Below, one piece after another: positions 45,092-53,893 of a DNA stretch of 64,000 bases. This DNA comes from JACKCB01 sp964452775. GTDB taxonomy: Bacteria; Chloroflexota; Anaerolineae; Promineifilales; Promineifilaceae. The DNA is taken from assembly GCA_964452775.1 (NCBI GenBank), contig CAYVQP010000001.1, forward strand, positions 1 to 64,000, in the 5' to 3' direction. The position numbers were made by a program, and so were the translations under genes. The stretch's first letter is position 1. Each line of letters opens with the position of its first letter. The notes under the pieces are model-generated. The model had not been told where the DNA came from, searched no databases, and saw only the letters and a list, made by a program, of their open reading frames with translations.

Positions 45092-46492
45092 ATGAAGACA
45101 CGAACCAAGCGCATTATCTTTCTGGTCGCCCTTTTTCAATTAGCGCTGGCAGTTGCTTGCCTGGCGTTGCCGCCGGTCGTCAGGGCATTGCCCGGACTCT
45201 ATTTCATGGAGCTGCAGCGAAATCCGTTAACTTCCGGCGTGGTAGAGCTGATCACAACTCCTATCCCGGAAGCGCTGCCCGCCGCAATCGAACGTAGCGA
45301 GGCAATCCCGGCGCCGGGCGAGCGAACTGCCCCACTGGAAATACCCGGGGTGGACATTGCGACGGTGCCCGCCCGGCCCACCTCCGCGCCACCAGTAGAG
45401 CCCACGCCGGCCGGGCAGGCAGAGGCAGGTCTGGCGGTCGTCGCCCAGCCGGCCATGCAGCCAACTGCTACACCCGCTCCCGTCGCCACCTTGCCTCCTC
45501 CACCGGCGGCGCACACGATCGAAAACGTCGGCACCGTCATCCAGGGTTTCAACAACTGCGGGCCGGCAAATCTGACCATCGTGCTGAACTACTTCGGCGA
45601 TGAGACGACGCAGGAGATCGCTTCCGCGTACCTGAAGCCGAACCGCGAAGACCGCAACGTCAGCGCCTGGCAAATCAATAACTACGTCAACGAGTTTACG
45701 ACCCTCCGTTCGACCGCGCATAGCGGCGGCAACCTGGAGATGCTGAAGCAGTTCATCGCCGCTGACATTCCGGTTGTCGTAGAGAAGGGATACTTGCCGA
45801 GCGAAGAGGAAGGGTGGTACGGCCACTACCTGACCGTGTATGGATACGATGACGTCAAGCAAGAGATTTATAGCCGGGACACCAATGACGGCCCCTTTGA
45901 CGGCGCCCCAAGAATTGACAGCTACGAAGATTTCCTCTACTGGTGGCAGCAGTTCAACTACACGTTTTACGTCGTGTACGAGCCGTCTCAGGAGCCGCTC
46001 GTCTTCAGTATCGTTCCGGAGCAGCTACAAAATGAGGTCAGCATGTGGCAGTACACCCTGGAGCTGGCTCAACAGGAAATCGCTGCGGATCCCGGCAATG
46101 TGTTCGCCATCTTCAACTTGGGCGTCAGCCTGACCCATCTGGGACAACTGACCGGCGACGCTGCTTATTACGAAGCCGGAGCGGAGGCGTTTGATCAGGC
46201 CCGGGCGATTGGCCTGCCGCCGCGAACGCTCTACTATGAGCATCGCCCTTTCATGGCTTATTGGAAGACCGGCCAGATCGATGAAGTTCTTGCCCTGGTT
46301 GATGCCATGTTAGCCACACCCGGCGGGAGGTATGTGGAAGAAATCTTCTGGTACCAGGGGCATGCGCTGGCAGCCAAGGGCGATCTCGTCGCCGCCGGGG
46401 CCGCATATCGCAACGCCCTGGAGGTAAATCCCAACTTTCTTGAGGCGCAGCAGAGCCTGGACTGGCTGGAAGCGGCGCTCTCCGGCGGCTAA
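45092..46492 (+). CDS. Exported C39-fold papain-like protein with TPR tail, copy 3
   Basis: A 466-aa paralogue, closest to copy 2. Signal segment (about 8-28), Pro/Ala-rich linker (about 60-140), then the C39-like domain with Cys156 (FNNCGPANLTIVLNYFG), His245 (GWYGHYLTVYGYDD) and Asp263. The central stretch YWWQQFNYTFYVVYEPS and the TPR region (about 315-465) are nearly the same as in copy 2. The gap to copy 2 is 31 nt. The retained Cys, His and Asp suggest an active thiol peptidase or amidase outside the cell, with the TPR as a protein-binding part. Confidence 0.82.
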   Translation: MKTRTKRIIFLVALFQLALAVACLALPPVVRALPGLYFMELQRNPLTSGVVELITTPIPEALPAAIERSEAIPAPGERTAPLEIPGVDIATVPARPTSAPPVEPTPAGQAEAGLAVVAQPAMQPTATPAPVATLPPPPAAHTIENVGTVIQGFNNCGPANLTIVLNYFGDETTQEIASAYLKPNREDRNVSAWQINNYVNEFTTLRSTAHSGGNLEMLKQFIAADIPVVVEKGYLPSEEEGWYGHYLTVYGYDDVKQEIYSRDTNDGPFDGAPRIDSYEDFLYWWQQFNYTFYVVYEPSQEPLVFSIVPEQLQNEVSMWQYTLELAQQEIAADPGNVFAIFNLGVSLTHLGQLTGDAAYYEAGAEAFDQARAIGLPPRTLYYEHRPFMAYWKTGQIDEVLALVDAMLATPGGRYVEEIFWYQGHALAAKGDLVAAGAAYRNALEVNPNFLEAQQSLDWLEAALSGG

Positions 46493-46546
46493 CCTGCGCC
46501 GGCAGGCGGTCGCAAGTTTCCGTTCGCGGCGCTCTTCCAAACCGGA

Positions 46547-46552
46547 TATAAT
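46547..46552 (+). promoter_or_regulatory. Possible -10 element upstream of the aldehyde dehydrogenase operon
   Basis: A perfect TATAAT 164 nt before the ATG; the -35 region is not convincing. The leader contains a weak inverted repeat (GAGCGC at 46567-46572 with GCGCTC at 46607-46612). Confidence 0.4.
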
Positions 46553-46715
46553 AAGGGAGTAGCAAAGAGCGCTGTCTCCCGGCAAGGTAGTTCGAGTTCG
46601 TCGGCGGCGCTCCTATTTGGACCCGATTTGTTGGTGAGCGTATGAGCGTGGCCCAATTTCCGGCGCGCGCTCCTTGTTTACACCCCACTATTGAAATCGA
46701 GCAGGAGATTAGGAA

Positions 46716-48284
46716 ATGTCCGTCCAGAGAGAAAGGATCAAGATCACGTATTCCACGTTGGCCAGCCCAAATCCGCTGGTTGACGAATACTTCGACGAAG
46801 CGGTGGCCGCCGCCCGGATGAATGCCGGGGCGACTTACGGCAACTACATCGGGGGCCGCTGGGTGCCCGCCGCAGACACCTTCGCGGATGTCAGCCCGGC
46901 TGACCTTGACCTGGTATTGGGCCATTTCGCCGAGGGCCGGCCGCGGGACGCTGACGCCGCGGTAGCGGCTGCCAAGGCCGCCTATCCCGCCTGGCGCAGC
47001 ACACCCTGGCCGGAGCGCGTCGCCATTTTGCGCCGCGTCGCTGATTTAATGAGCGACCGGCTATTTGAAATGGGCGCCGTCTTAAGCCTGGAGATTGGCA
47101 AGAACCGCCTGGAGGCATTGGGCGACATCGAAGAGACAGCCGATCTGCTGCGTTACTGCTGCGACTCGATGGAGGCCAACAACGGATTTGAGCGCGCGCT
47201 CCTCTCCGAAAATGACCGCCAACACAATCGCAGCGTCCTCAAGCCTTATGGCGTTTGGGCCGTAATCTCGCCCTTTAACTTCCCGGCCGCCCTCTCCGGC
47301 GGCCCAAGTGGAGCCGCGCTGGTCACCGGCAATACAGTAGTCCTGAAGCCGGCCACGGATTCACCTTACACCGGTGTCCTGCTTGCCCAGTGTTTCCATG
47401 ACGCCGGAATCCCGGCGGGCGTCTTCAACCTGGTTACCGGACATTCAGTAGTAGGCAAAGCGCTGGTGTCGAACCCGGATGTCGCCGGGCTGACCTTCAC
47501 CGGCAGCTACGAAGTTGGAATGAGTATCATGCGCGACTTCGGATTGGGAGGCGAGTACTTCCGGCCTGTGATTGCTGAATTGGGCGGCAAGAACCCCACG
47601 ATCATCACCGACCAGGCCGATCTGGACAAAGCCGCCATGGGTGTCATGCGTTCAGCCTTTGGCCTCACCGGACAGAAGTGCTCCGCTTGCTCGCGCGTCT
47701 ATGTGGACAACCAGGTGAAAGACGCCTTCTTGCAGAAGCTGGTCAATCTGACCAGGGAGAGAGTCACGGTCGGCGATCCCACGAAGAAGGAGAACTATAT
47801 GGGGCCGATCGTAAACAAGGCGTCCTACGAAGCGTACAAGAAGTTTGCGGAGCAACTGCGGCGGGATGGGACGGTGCTGTACGGCGCGGAGACCCTGGAT
47901 GGCAACGGATACTATGTGGCACCGACGATCGCCGTGGACGTGCCGGAGAATCATCCCTTGTGGCAATATGAGATGTTTGCCCCAATCGTGATGATCAGCG
48001 GCTATGACGACAAAGAGACGGCCATGGCCGAAGCCAACGACGTGCCGTATGGCCTGACTGCCGGCTTCTTCAGCGAAGACGAAGATGAGATCCAGTGGTT
48101 CCTGGACAACATCGAGGCCGGCGTACTCTACGTCAATCGTCCGATGGGCGCGACCACCGGCGCGTGGCCCGGCTACCAGTCGTTTGGCGGCTGGAAAGGC
48201 AGCACCGGCACGGGCAAGGCAGCCGGTAGTTTCTACTATCTGCAGCAATATCTGCGCGAGCAAAGTCACACCGTTGTGAGTTAG
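46716..48284 (+). CDS. pruA: L-glutamate gamma-semialdehyde dehydrogenase-like aldehyde dehydrogenase
   Basis: A 522-aa NAD(P)-dependent dehydrogenase. Catalytic Cys322 lies in GQKCSACSR and Glu288 in ELGGKNPT, 34 residues apart as required. The Q-K-C-S-A-C-S-R context and PFNFPAALSGGPSGAALV are characteristic of the delta-1-pyrroline-5-carboxylate (P5C) dehydrogenase subgroup, so oxidation of glutamate semialdehyde is the best guess. Succinate semialdehyde or another amino-acid aldehyde remains possible, especially given the downstream CoA-transferase and aminotransferase. The start has AGGAG nearby (GCAGGAGATTAGGAA). Confidence 0.87.
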   Translation: MSVQRERIKITYSTLASPNPLVDEYFDEAVAAARMNAGATYGNYIGGRWVPAADTFADVSPADLDLVLGHFAEGRPRDADAAVAAAKAAYPAWRSTPWPERVAILRRVADLMSDRLFEMGAVLSLEIGKNRLEALGDIEETADLLRYCCDSMEANNGFERALLSENDRQHNRSVLKPYGVWAVISPFNFPAALSGGPSGAALVTGNTVVLKPATDSPYTGVLLAQCFHDAGIPAGVFNLVTGHSVVGKALVSNPDVAGLTFTGSYEVGMSIMRDFGLGGEYFRPVIAELGGKNPTIITDQADLDKAAMGVMRSAFGLTGQKCSACSRVYVDNQVKDAFLQKLVNLTRERVTVGDPTKKENYMGPIVNKASYEAYKKFAEQLRRDGTVLYGAETLDGNGYYVAPTIAVDVPENHPLWQYEMFAPIVMISGYDDKETAMAEANDVPYGLTAGFFSEDEDEIQWFLDNIEAGVLYVNRPMGATTGAWPGYQSFGGWKGSTGTGKAAGSFYYLQQYLREQSHTVVS

Positions 48285-48302
48285 CCGCTCGTCTTAGGGG
48301 AG

Positions 48303-48365
48303 AACCCCGCAGGTCCTTCGTGAAACTGTAGTTGGGCGAACGTGCTCAGCTGGACCTGCGGGGTT
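48303..48365 (+). terminator. Long-stem hairpin between the aldehyde dehydrogenase and CoA-transferase A genes
   Basis: AACCCCGCAGGTCC / GGACCTGCGGGGTT makes a perfect 14-bp stem with a 35-nt loop, followed by a short T tract. It lies 18 nt after the dehydrogenase stop and 45 nt before the next ATG. It may terminate or attenuate transcription, or set differential expression within the operon. Confidence 0.6.
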
Positions 48366-48410
48366 TCTGCATATCCGGCGAACGCATCACTCAGAATCAG
48401 GAACGCATCC

Positions 48411-49325
48411 ATGAGCAAGATCATGACCATGCAGGAGGCGGTGCGCCAGTTTGTGCCGGACGGCAGCACTATCGCCATTGAAGGGTTTACGGCCTTCATC
48501 TGTTTCGCTGCCGCACACGAGATCATCCGCCAACAGAAGCGCGAACTCACTTTGTGTCGCATGACGCCGGACCTGGTGTATGACCAGATGATTGCCGCCG
48601 GCGTCGCACGCAAGCTAATCTTCAGCTATCTGGGCAATCCGGGCGTGGGCAATCTACATTGCATTCGTCGGGCCATCGAGAAGAACATACCCCGGCCGCT
48701 GGAGGTTGAAGAGTATTCTCACTTCGGCATGGTTGCCCGTTACATCGCCGGGGCGAGTCGCCTGCCCTTCTTCCCTCTCCGCAGCTATTCCGGCAGTGAC
48801 ATGCCGGCGGTCAACGAGCAAATCCGTTTCGTGGACAGCCCTTATGACGGCCAACCGATCGCGGTCGTTCCGCCGCTGAATCCCGACGTCGCTTTCCTGC
48901 ACGCCCAACGGGCCGACGCCGAAGGGAACACCCAGATTTGGGGACTGATCGGCGTGCAGAAAGAGGTTGCCTTCGCCTCCAAGAATGTGGTGGTGGTCGT
49001 TGAGGAATTGGTGGATCAGGAGCTGATCCGGCGCGATCCGAACCGCACCCTCATCCCTGGTCTGGTGGTGGATGCAGTCGTCGTTGAGCCGTATGGCGCT
49101 CATCCCAGCTACGTCCAGGGCTACTATGATCGCGACAACGCTGAGTATCTCACCTGGGACGAGGTCTCGCGCGAGCAACGGACTACTGAGACCTGGCTAC
49201 AGGAATGGGTGCTTGACACGGCCAATCGCGAGGAGTATTTGGCCAAGCTGGGTCAGGAGCGCCTGCAGACCATTATGCCGGGCGATCTCTGGTCCGAACC
49301 GGTCAACTTCGGCCGTTATGCCTGA
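48411..49325 (+). CDS. CoA-transferase family protein, subunit A (GctA/IpdA-like)
   Basis: A 304-aa subunit of a two-chain family I CoA-transferase. The opening MTMQEAVRQFVPDGSTIAIEG and the sequence AIEKNIPRPLEVEEYSHFG fit the glutaconate/3-oxoadipate group. The C-terminal HPSYVQGYYDRDNAEYLTW is typical of the IpdA/GctA branch. I chose the ATG at 48411 (AGGA about 8 nt before). The 3' end overlaps the start of the DUF885 gene. Its partner subunit is encoded 2.4 kb downstream rather than directly next to it. Confidence 0.85.
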   Translation: MSKIMTMQEAVRQFVPDGSTIAIEGFTAFICFAAAHEIIRQQKRELTLCRMTPDLVYDQMIAAGVARKLIFSYLGNPGVGNLHCIRRAIEKNIPRPLEVEEYSHFGMVARYIAGASRLPFFPLRSYSGSDMPAVNEQIRFVDSPYDGQPIAVVPPLNPDVAFLHAQRADAEGNTQIWGLIGVQKEVAFASKNVVVVVEELVDQELIRRDPNRTLIPGLVVDAVVVEPYGAHPSYVQGYYDRDNAEYLTWDEVSREQRTTETWLQEWVLDTANREEYLAKLGQERLQTIMPGDLWSEPVNFGRYA

Positions 49326-50556
49326 ATCCCCGATGCCAGAGAACTCAACCTCGTTGGATCCCTTTGGGGATGCCTACCTGCGCCTGGTGCTGGAAATCGA
49401 GAAGCACATTCCAGGCTATATTGACGCTTACCTGGGTCCGCCGGCGCTCCAGAAGGCAGTAGCCGGCGCGCCGTTGCGCTCTCCGGCCGATCTGCTCGAC
49501 GATCTCGCCCGCCTGGAGGCGCTGACGCCGGTCGGAAAGAAGTCCCGCGAGCGGTACCTCCGGGCCACACATCGCGCCATTGAAGGCACGTTGCAGCTAC
49601 TGCAGGGCCACAAGCCCGACTACTTGGAAGAAGTGGCGCAACTCTACGACATCCGGCCCACGCCGGTAGATGAATCCATCTTCCTGGCGGCGCACGCGGA
49701 GTTAGACACGTTATTGCCGGGCAGAGGCGCCCTCTCTGAGCGGATTGCGGCGCGGCGGACGCGCTACGAGCTGCCCGTCAGCAAGATGATGCCGGCTATG
49801 GAGTTGGCCCTCAGCGAAGTACGCCGGCGAACTGCACCGCTCGTCGGGCTGGTCGAGGGCGAAACGGTGGAATTAGCCCTCGCACAGGATCAGCCGTGGG
49901 GCGCTTATAACTGGTACCTGGGAAATGGGCGCTCGCGCGTCGAGTTCAACACCGATATCCCGTTTTTCGCCCTGGGCATTTTGGGTACGATGGCGCACGA
50001 AGCCTATCCAGGCCATCATACCGAAGGGCAGTTGAAGGAAGCCCGGCTTTGGAAGGGTCGCCGGTATGCGGAACAGGCCGTTTACCTGTTGCACTCACCT
50101 GCCGCCGTTATCTCCGAAGGAATCGCCACCACAGCATTGGAGGTCATATTCCCGGACGATAGCCATCACGAGTGGAATATGGAAGTGTTGCTCCCCGCCA
50201 TCGGCATCCAAAATGCTGAGACTGCCGGCCAAATGAAGCGCGTCTCTGCGGCGCTGGAAGCCCTTCGTTACGTTTCCGGCAACGCAGCATACCTTTACCA
50301 CAGCGGCGCACTCAACCGCGAAGGCGTGCTCAATTACATCCAGACTTATGGTCTGACCAGTGCGGATCGGGCTGCGAAGAGCTTTGAATTTTTCACCAGT
50401 CCGCTTTACGGATCATACGTTTTTACCTACACCGAAGGATATTACCTGATCAGGACGGCAGCCGGCGATGACCTCGCAAAGATTTTCGTGCGCTTGCTGG
50501 AAGAACAAATCCTGCCGTCGCAACTTGCGGACGGACAGCTACCGGAGAGAGAATGA
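49318..50556 (+). CDS. DUF885-family metallopeptidase-like protein
   Basis: A 412-aa protein of the DUF885 family. The zinc motif is present as MAHEAYPGHHTEGQ, followed by ISEGIATTALEV, which supplies the family's downstream Glu. The family is distantly related to M2/M3-type peptidases. The signal peptide of many exported members is absent here. The ATG at 49318 overlaps the CoA-transferase A stop by 8 nt; an ATG five codons later is an alternative. The stop overlaps the next gene by four bases, so all three are translationally linked. Substrate is unknown. Confidence 0.8.
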   Translation: MPESPMPENSTSLDPFGDAYLRLVLEIEKHIPGYIDAYLGPPALQKAVAGAPLRSPADLLDDLARLEALTPVGKKSRERYLRATHRAIEGTLQLLQGHKPDYLEEVAQLYDIRPTPVDESIFLAAHAELDTLLPGRGALSERIAARRTRYELPVSKMMPAMELALSEVRRRTAPLVGLVEGETVELALAQDQPWGAYNWYLGNGRSRVEFNTDIPFFALGILGTMAHEAYPGHHTEGQLKEARLWKGRRYAEQAVYLLHSPAAVISEGIATTALEVIFPDDSHHEWNMEVLLPAIGIQNAETAGQMKRVSAALEALRYVSGNAAYLYHSGALNREGVLNYIQTYGLTSADRAAKSFEFFTSPLYGSYVFTYTEGYYLIRTAAGDDLAKIFVRLLEEQILPSQLADGQLPERE

Positions 50557-51701
50557 TCAAACGAAGTTTCTTGACCCTGCTTGCCCTTGTGCTGGCAATC
50601 ATGTTCCTGGCCGGCTGCGGAAGTGACAGCACAAACGGTGAGAATCAGGCGACCGCGTCGCCCGCCGGCGATGAAACCCAACCGGACGCAGCGGTTGCCG
50701 GCGGTGAGCAAGATGAGAGCGACCCGGCAGGCTCAGACGATTCCTCCACGACGGCGACGCTGGCAGAATACGCCAATGAAGGAAGTGGAATTAACCTGCA
50801 ATACCCGATTGACTGGTTGGTGCTGGAGGAGACCGGCACTTCGGTCACGCTATCATCACATGCGGCGTTCGCGCAGGGTCAGACCCCCAACGAGCCTTAC
50901 GGCCTGTACATCTTGTCGGTCACCGGCAGAGGAATGGTCGGCTTGCCGGAAAATCCCACCGCAGCCGATTTGACGGACTACCTCTCTCAGCGCTTCGTTG
51001 ACTTTGGCCTCCCGGAAGGAGCAGTAATCGTCCCGGCAGCAGAGTCCACTCTGGTTGGGCAGCCGGCTGCATCGGGAGTCGTCCAACTCGATGACGGCGC
51101 CGGCGGGGTGGTGCAGAATATCTTCACCGTCTTTGTGAGCAATGACCGGCTGGTGACAACCCTCAGCGTCGTTCCGGCCGACGACCGGGCGACCTTTGAA
51201 CCCATTTTTTCAGCCATCAACGAAAGCATTGACATTCAGGAAGCAGACCTGGCCCTGGTTGAGGGTGTGGAAACGCAGTCCGGACTGGACCGATCGCACG
51301 ACGCTGATGTGGTGTATCCTCACGAACAGGTCCCGCCTATTGGCGGCATCCACAACCCATTCTGGCAGAATTGCGGCATCTACGATCAGCCGGTTGTGGA
51401 TAGCCAGGCAGTGCACTCCCTCGAGCACGGCGCTGTTTGGATAGCTTATAACCCATCGCTGGCGGCCGACGAGGTGGCGCATCTTCGCGATCTTGCTCGC
51501 GGTCAGGATTTTGTCCTGGTAAGTCCCTATCCTGATCTGAGAAGCCCGGTCGTGTTAAGCGCCTGGGGAGTCCGCCTGGAACTGGATTCCGCCCTGGATG
51601 AGCGCATCCCGTTGTTCATTGAAAGGTATCAGGTAGGTCCGCAGACGCCGGAACCGGGTGCTGCCTGCCAGGGTGGAGCCGGCGACCCGATCGACGAATA
51701 A
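50553..51701 (+). CDS. Lipoprotein with C-terminal DUF3105 domain
   Basis: A 382-aa exported lipoprotein. The signal ends in FLAGC with Cys22, followed by an acidic, Ser/Asp/Glu-rich linker (about 25-70). A PsbP/DUF1795-like middle region (about 72-225, from YANEGSGINLQYPIDWLVLE) is followed by DUF3105 from about 245 to 375. That domain has the signature PPIGGIHNPFWQNCGIYDQP and SLEHGAVWIAYNP. The start ATG overlaps the stop of the DUF885 gene. The role of DUF3105 is unknown to me. It is a membrane-surface protein set inside a cytosolic catabolic cluster. Confidence 0.82.
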   Translation: MIKRSFLTLLALVLAIMFLAGCGSDSTNGENQATASPAGDETQPDAAVAGGEQDESDPAGSDDSSTTATLAEYANEGSGINLQYPIDWLVLEETGTSVTLSSHAAFAQGQTPNEPYGLYILSVTGRGMVGLPENPTAADLTDYLSQRFVDFGLPEGAVIVPAAESTLVGQPAASGVVQLDDGAGGVVQNIFTVFVSNDRLVTTLSVVPADDRATFEPIFSAINESIDIQEADLALVEGVETQSGLDRSHDADVVYPHEQVPPIGGIHNPFWQNCGIYDQPVVDSQAVHSLEHGAVWIAYNPSLAADEVAHLRDLARGQDFVLVSPYPDLRSPVVLSAWGVRLELDSALDERIPLFIERYQVGPQTPEPGAACQGGAGDPIDE

Positions 51702-51736
51702 CAACCACGGGACCAGTTGAACTTAGAAGGCTTAAC

Positions 51737-52495
51737 ATGGAATATACGCCCTCAGAACTGATGATCGTGAACGCGGCTCGCGCCTTGCAGGGTAGCCGGG
51801 TGGTGTTTGTTGGCGTGGGCCTGCCCAACATCGCTTGCAACCTCGCCAAACGCAGCCACTCCCCACACATCGAGCTTGTTTATGAAAGCGGCGTATTCGG
51901 CGCCCGTCCGGCGCGCATGCCGCTTTCCATCGGAGATCCAACCCTGGTAAGTGACGCCACCGCCGTGATGGGCATCGCGGATCTCTTTATGTATTACCTG
52001 CAGGGGGGGCTGGTTGATGTCGCCTTGCTCGGTGGAGCGCAAATTGACCGTTTCGGCAATCTGAACTCGACTGTCATTGGCGAGTATGCCCATCCGAGAA
52101 CGCGACTGCCGGGATCAGGGGGCGCCTGCGAGATCGCTACCAATGCGCGCCGGGTCTTCGTGATCATGCGCCTCAAGAAACGGGCCTTCGTTGAGCGCCT
52201 CGATTTTGTCACTAGCCCCGGCCATCTGGACGGTGCTGGCCGCCGGCAGGAGTTGGGTATTCCCGGCTTGGGACCATCGCTGGTCATCACTGATCGCGCC
52301 CTCTTTGACTTTGACAACGAGCGCAGCGAAATGTCATTAGTTGAAATTGCAGAAGGGGAGACGGTGGAGTCCATTCAAGCTGAAGTCGCCTGGCCGCTAC
52401 GGGTATCGCCACAACTGAAGCTGATGAACCCACCCTCGTCCGGCGAGCTTCAGATTGTGCGCGAACAGCTCGACCCGGCGGGGCTCTATCGCTGA
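51737..52495 (+). CDS. CoA-transferase family protein, subunit B (GctB/IpdB-like)
   Basis: A 252-aa second subunit. The candidate catalytic Glu lies in LVYESGVFGARP, as in the glutaconate CoA-transferase B family; IpdB-type relatives act as hydrolases and lack an acyl-transfer function, so the activity needs care. The segment DVALLGGAQIDRFGNLNST is highly typical of the beta subunit. It is separated from subunit A by two unrelated genes, but lies 35 nt after the lipoprotein gene and 51 nt before the aminotransferase, all on one strand. Confidence 0.85.
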   Translation: MEYTPSELMIVNAARALQGSRVVFVGVGLPNIACNLAKRSHSPHIELVYESGVFGARPARMPLSIGDPTLVSDATAVMGIADLFMYYLQGGLVDVALLGGAQIDRFGNLNSTVIGEYAHPRTRLPGSGGACEIATNARRVFVIMRLKKRAFVERLDFVTSPGHLDGAGRRQELGIPGLGPSLVITDRALFDFDNERSEMSLVEIAEGETVESIQAEVAWPLRVSPQLKLMNPPSSGELQIVREQLDPAGLYR

Positions 52496-52546
52496 CGCCT
52501 TCCAACCAGGCGGCCTGACTTTTCCCTCTACTGAATAGGGACCCAA

Positions 52547-53863
52547 ATGAACTACGCACATCCTCATGGAAACGTCTTCTATCGCCAGATGGGCCATGCT
52601 CGCCCAATGATTGATCATGGCGAGGGCATCTACATATTCGACAAAGACGGCAAGCGTTATCTCGATGGCTCCGGCGGTCCGCTCGTGTGCAACATTGGAC
52701 ATGGCCGCAAAGAGATAGTCGAGGCCATGTATGAGCAACTCCAGAAGGTGGCCTACGTCCATTCGCTCATATTTACCAGTGAACCGCTCGAGCAATATGC
52801 GGCGGAGCTGGCGCAGGTGACGCCACTGGATTCGCCGCGATTCTTTCTGCTCAGCAGCGGCTCTGAGGTAGTTGAAGGAGCAATCAAGCTGGCCCGGCAG
52901 ATTCAGCAGGCGCGTGGCGAGACCGGTCGTTATCTGATCATTAGCCGCTCGCTCAGCTATCATGGTATGACGCTGGGTGCGCTAAGCGTAAGCGGCAGGC
53001 CCGGGCTGCGGACGCCGTATCTCAGCATGTTGCAGGACATGCCCCACATCCGGCATCCCTACCAATACCGCTACGAAGTCACCGGCGAAGGTCTGGCCGC
53101 CCGTTTGGAAGAATCCATTTTGGCCTACGGGCGGGAGAACATAGCCGCCTTCATCGCCGAACCGATCAGCGGGGCCAGCCTGGGCGCAGCGGCGCCGCCC
53201 GATGACTATTGGCCCAGAGTTCGGGAAATCTGCGACCGTTACGGCGTGTTGCTGATCATGGACGAGGTGCTCACCGGCTTCGGCCGCACCGGCGCCTGGT
53301 GGGGAATCGACCACTGGCAGGTCCGGCCCGACATCATGGTTTCATCGAAGGGTTCTGCCGGCGGCTACTTCCCACTCGGCTTTATCGCCGCGAAAGGGAG
53401 CGATGTAGAGGAGATCCGCCTCACGCTGGGCGACTTCAATCACGGCGGCACGTTCAGCCATCATGCGGTCGGTGCGGCTGCCGGACTGGCAACGCTGCGC
53501 ATTTTGCAGCGCGAATGTCTGGTTGAAAACTCCGCCCGCATGGGCGCCAGGCTGGGCGAGATGTTAAGCGCTGCTCTCGGTGAGCACCCCAATGTAGGCG
53601 ATATTCGTGGCCGGGGTCTGTTCTGGGGCATTGAACTCGTTCAAGACCGGGCCTCCAAGGAGCCGTTCGCCGCTTCGGAACGCATCGCCCAACGCATCTG
53701 GAAGCGAGCGTTCGAACTCGGTTTGATCATCTACTATTCGCAGGGATGCGTTGACGGCCGGAACGGCGACGTGATCATGGTTGGCCCGCCGCTGATCATC
53801 AACGAGAGCCAGCTAGAGGAATTAGTGGCGCTGCTCTCTCAGGCAGTGAGGGATGTATTCTGA
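52547..53863 (+). CDS. Class III PLP-dependent aminotransferase
   Basis: A 438-aa enzyme. The PLP Lys lies in MVSSKGSAGGYFPLGF, the cofactor Asp in LIMDEVLTGFGRTGAWWGID, and the phosphate-binding motif in SSGSEVVEGAIKLARQ. FIAEPISGASLGAAAPPDDYW is close to the omega-amino-acid:pyruvate aminotransferases and BioA-like enzymes. The operon context (CoA-transferase, aldehyde dehydrogenase) suggests a diamine, beta- or omega-amino-acid as donor. It differs from the GabT-like gene at 31865 and is not a recent duplicate. Confidence 0.87.
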   Translation: MNYAHPHGNVFYRQMGHARPMIDHGEGIYIFDKDGKRYLDGSGGPLVCNIGHGRKEIVEAMYEQLQKVAYVHSLIFTSEPLEQYAAELAQVTPLDSPRFFLLSSGSEVVEGAIKLARQIQQARGETGRYLIISRSLSYHGMTLGALSVSGRPGLRTPYLSMLQDMPHIRHPYQYRYEVTGEGLAARLEESILAYGRENIAAFIAEPISGASLGAAAPPDDYWPRVREICDRYGVLLIMDEVLTGFGRTGAWWGIDHWQVRPDIMVSSKGSAGGYFPLGFIAAKGSDVEEIRLTLGDFNHGGTFSHHAVGAAAGLATLRILQRECLVENSARMGARLGEMLSAALGEHPNVGDIRGRGLFWGIELVQDRASKEPFAASERIAQRIWKRAFELGLIIYYSQGCVDGRNGDVIMVGPPLIINESQLEELVALLSQAVRDVF

Positions 53864-53893
53864 AGTGTACGGCCGGCGGCGGGCGAAAGTGGA

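Noticed and set aside
42257..46492. Bacteriocin-processing C39 peptidases
   Set aside because: There is no ABC transporter fusion, no double-glycine leader peptide gene and no bacteriocin gene nearby; the TPR tails and lone signal segments point elsewhere.
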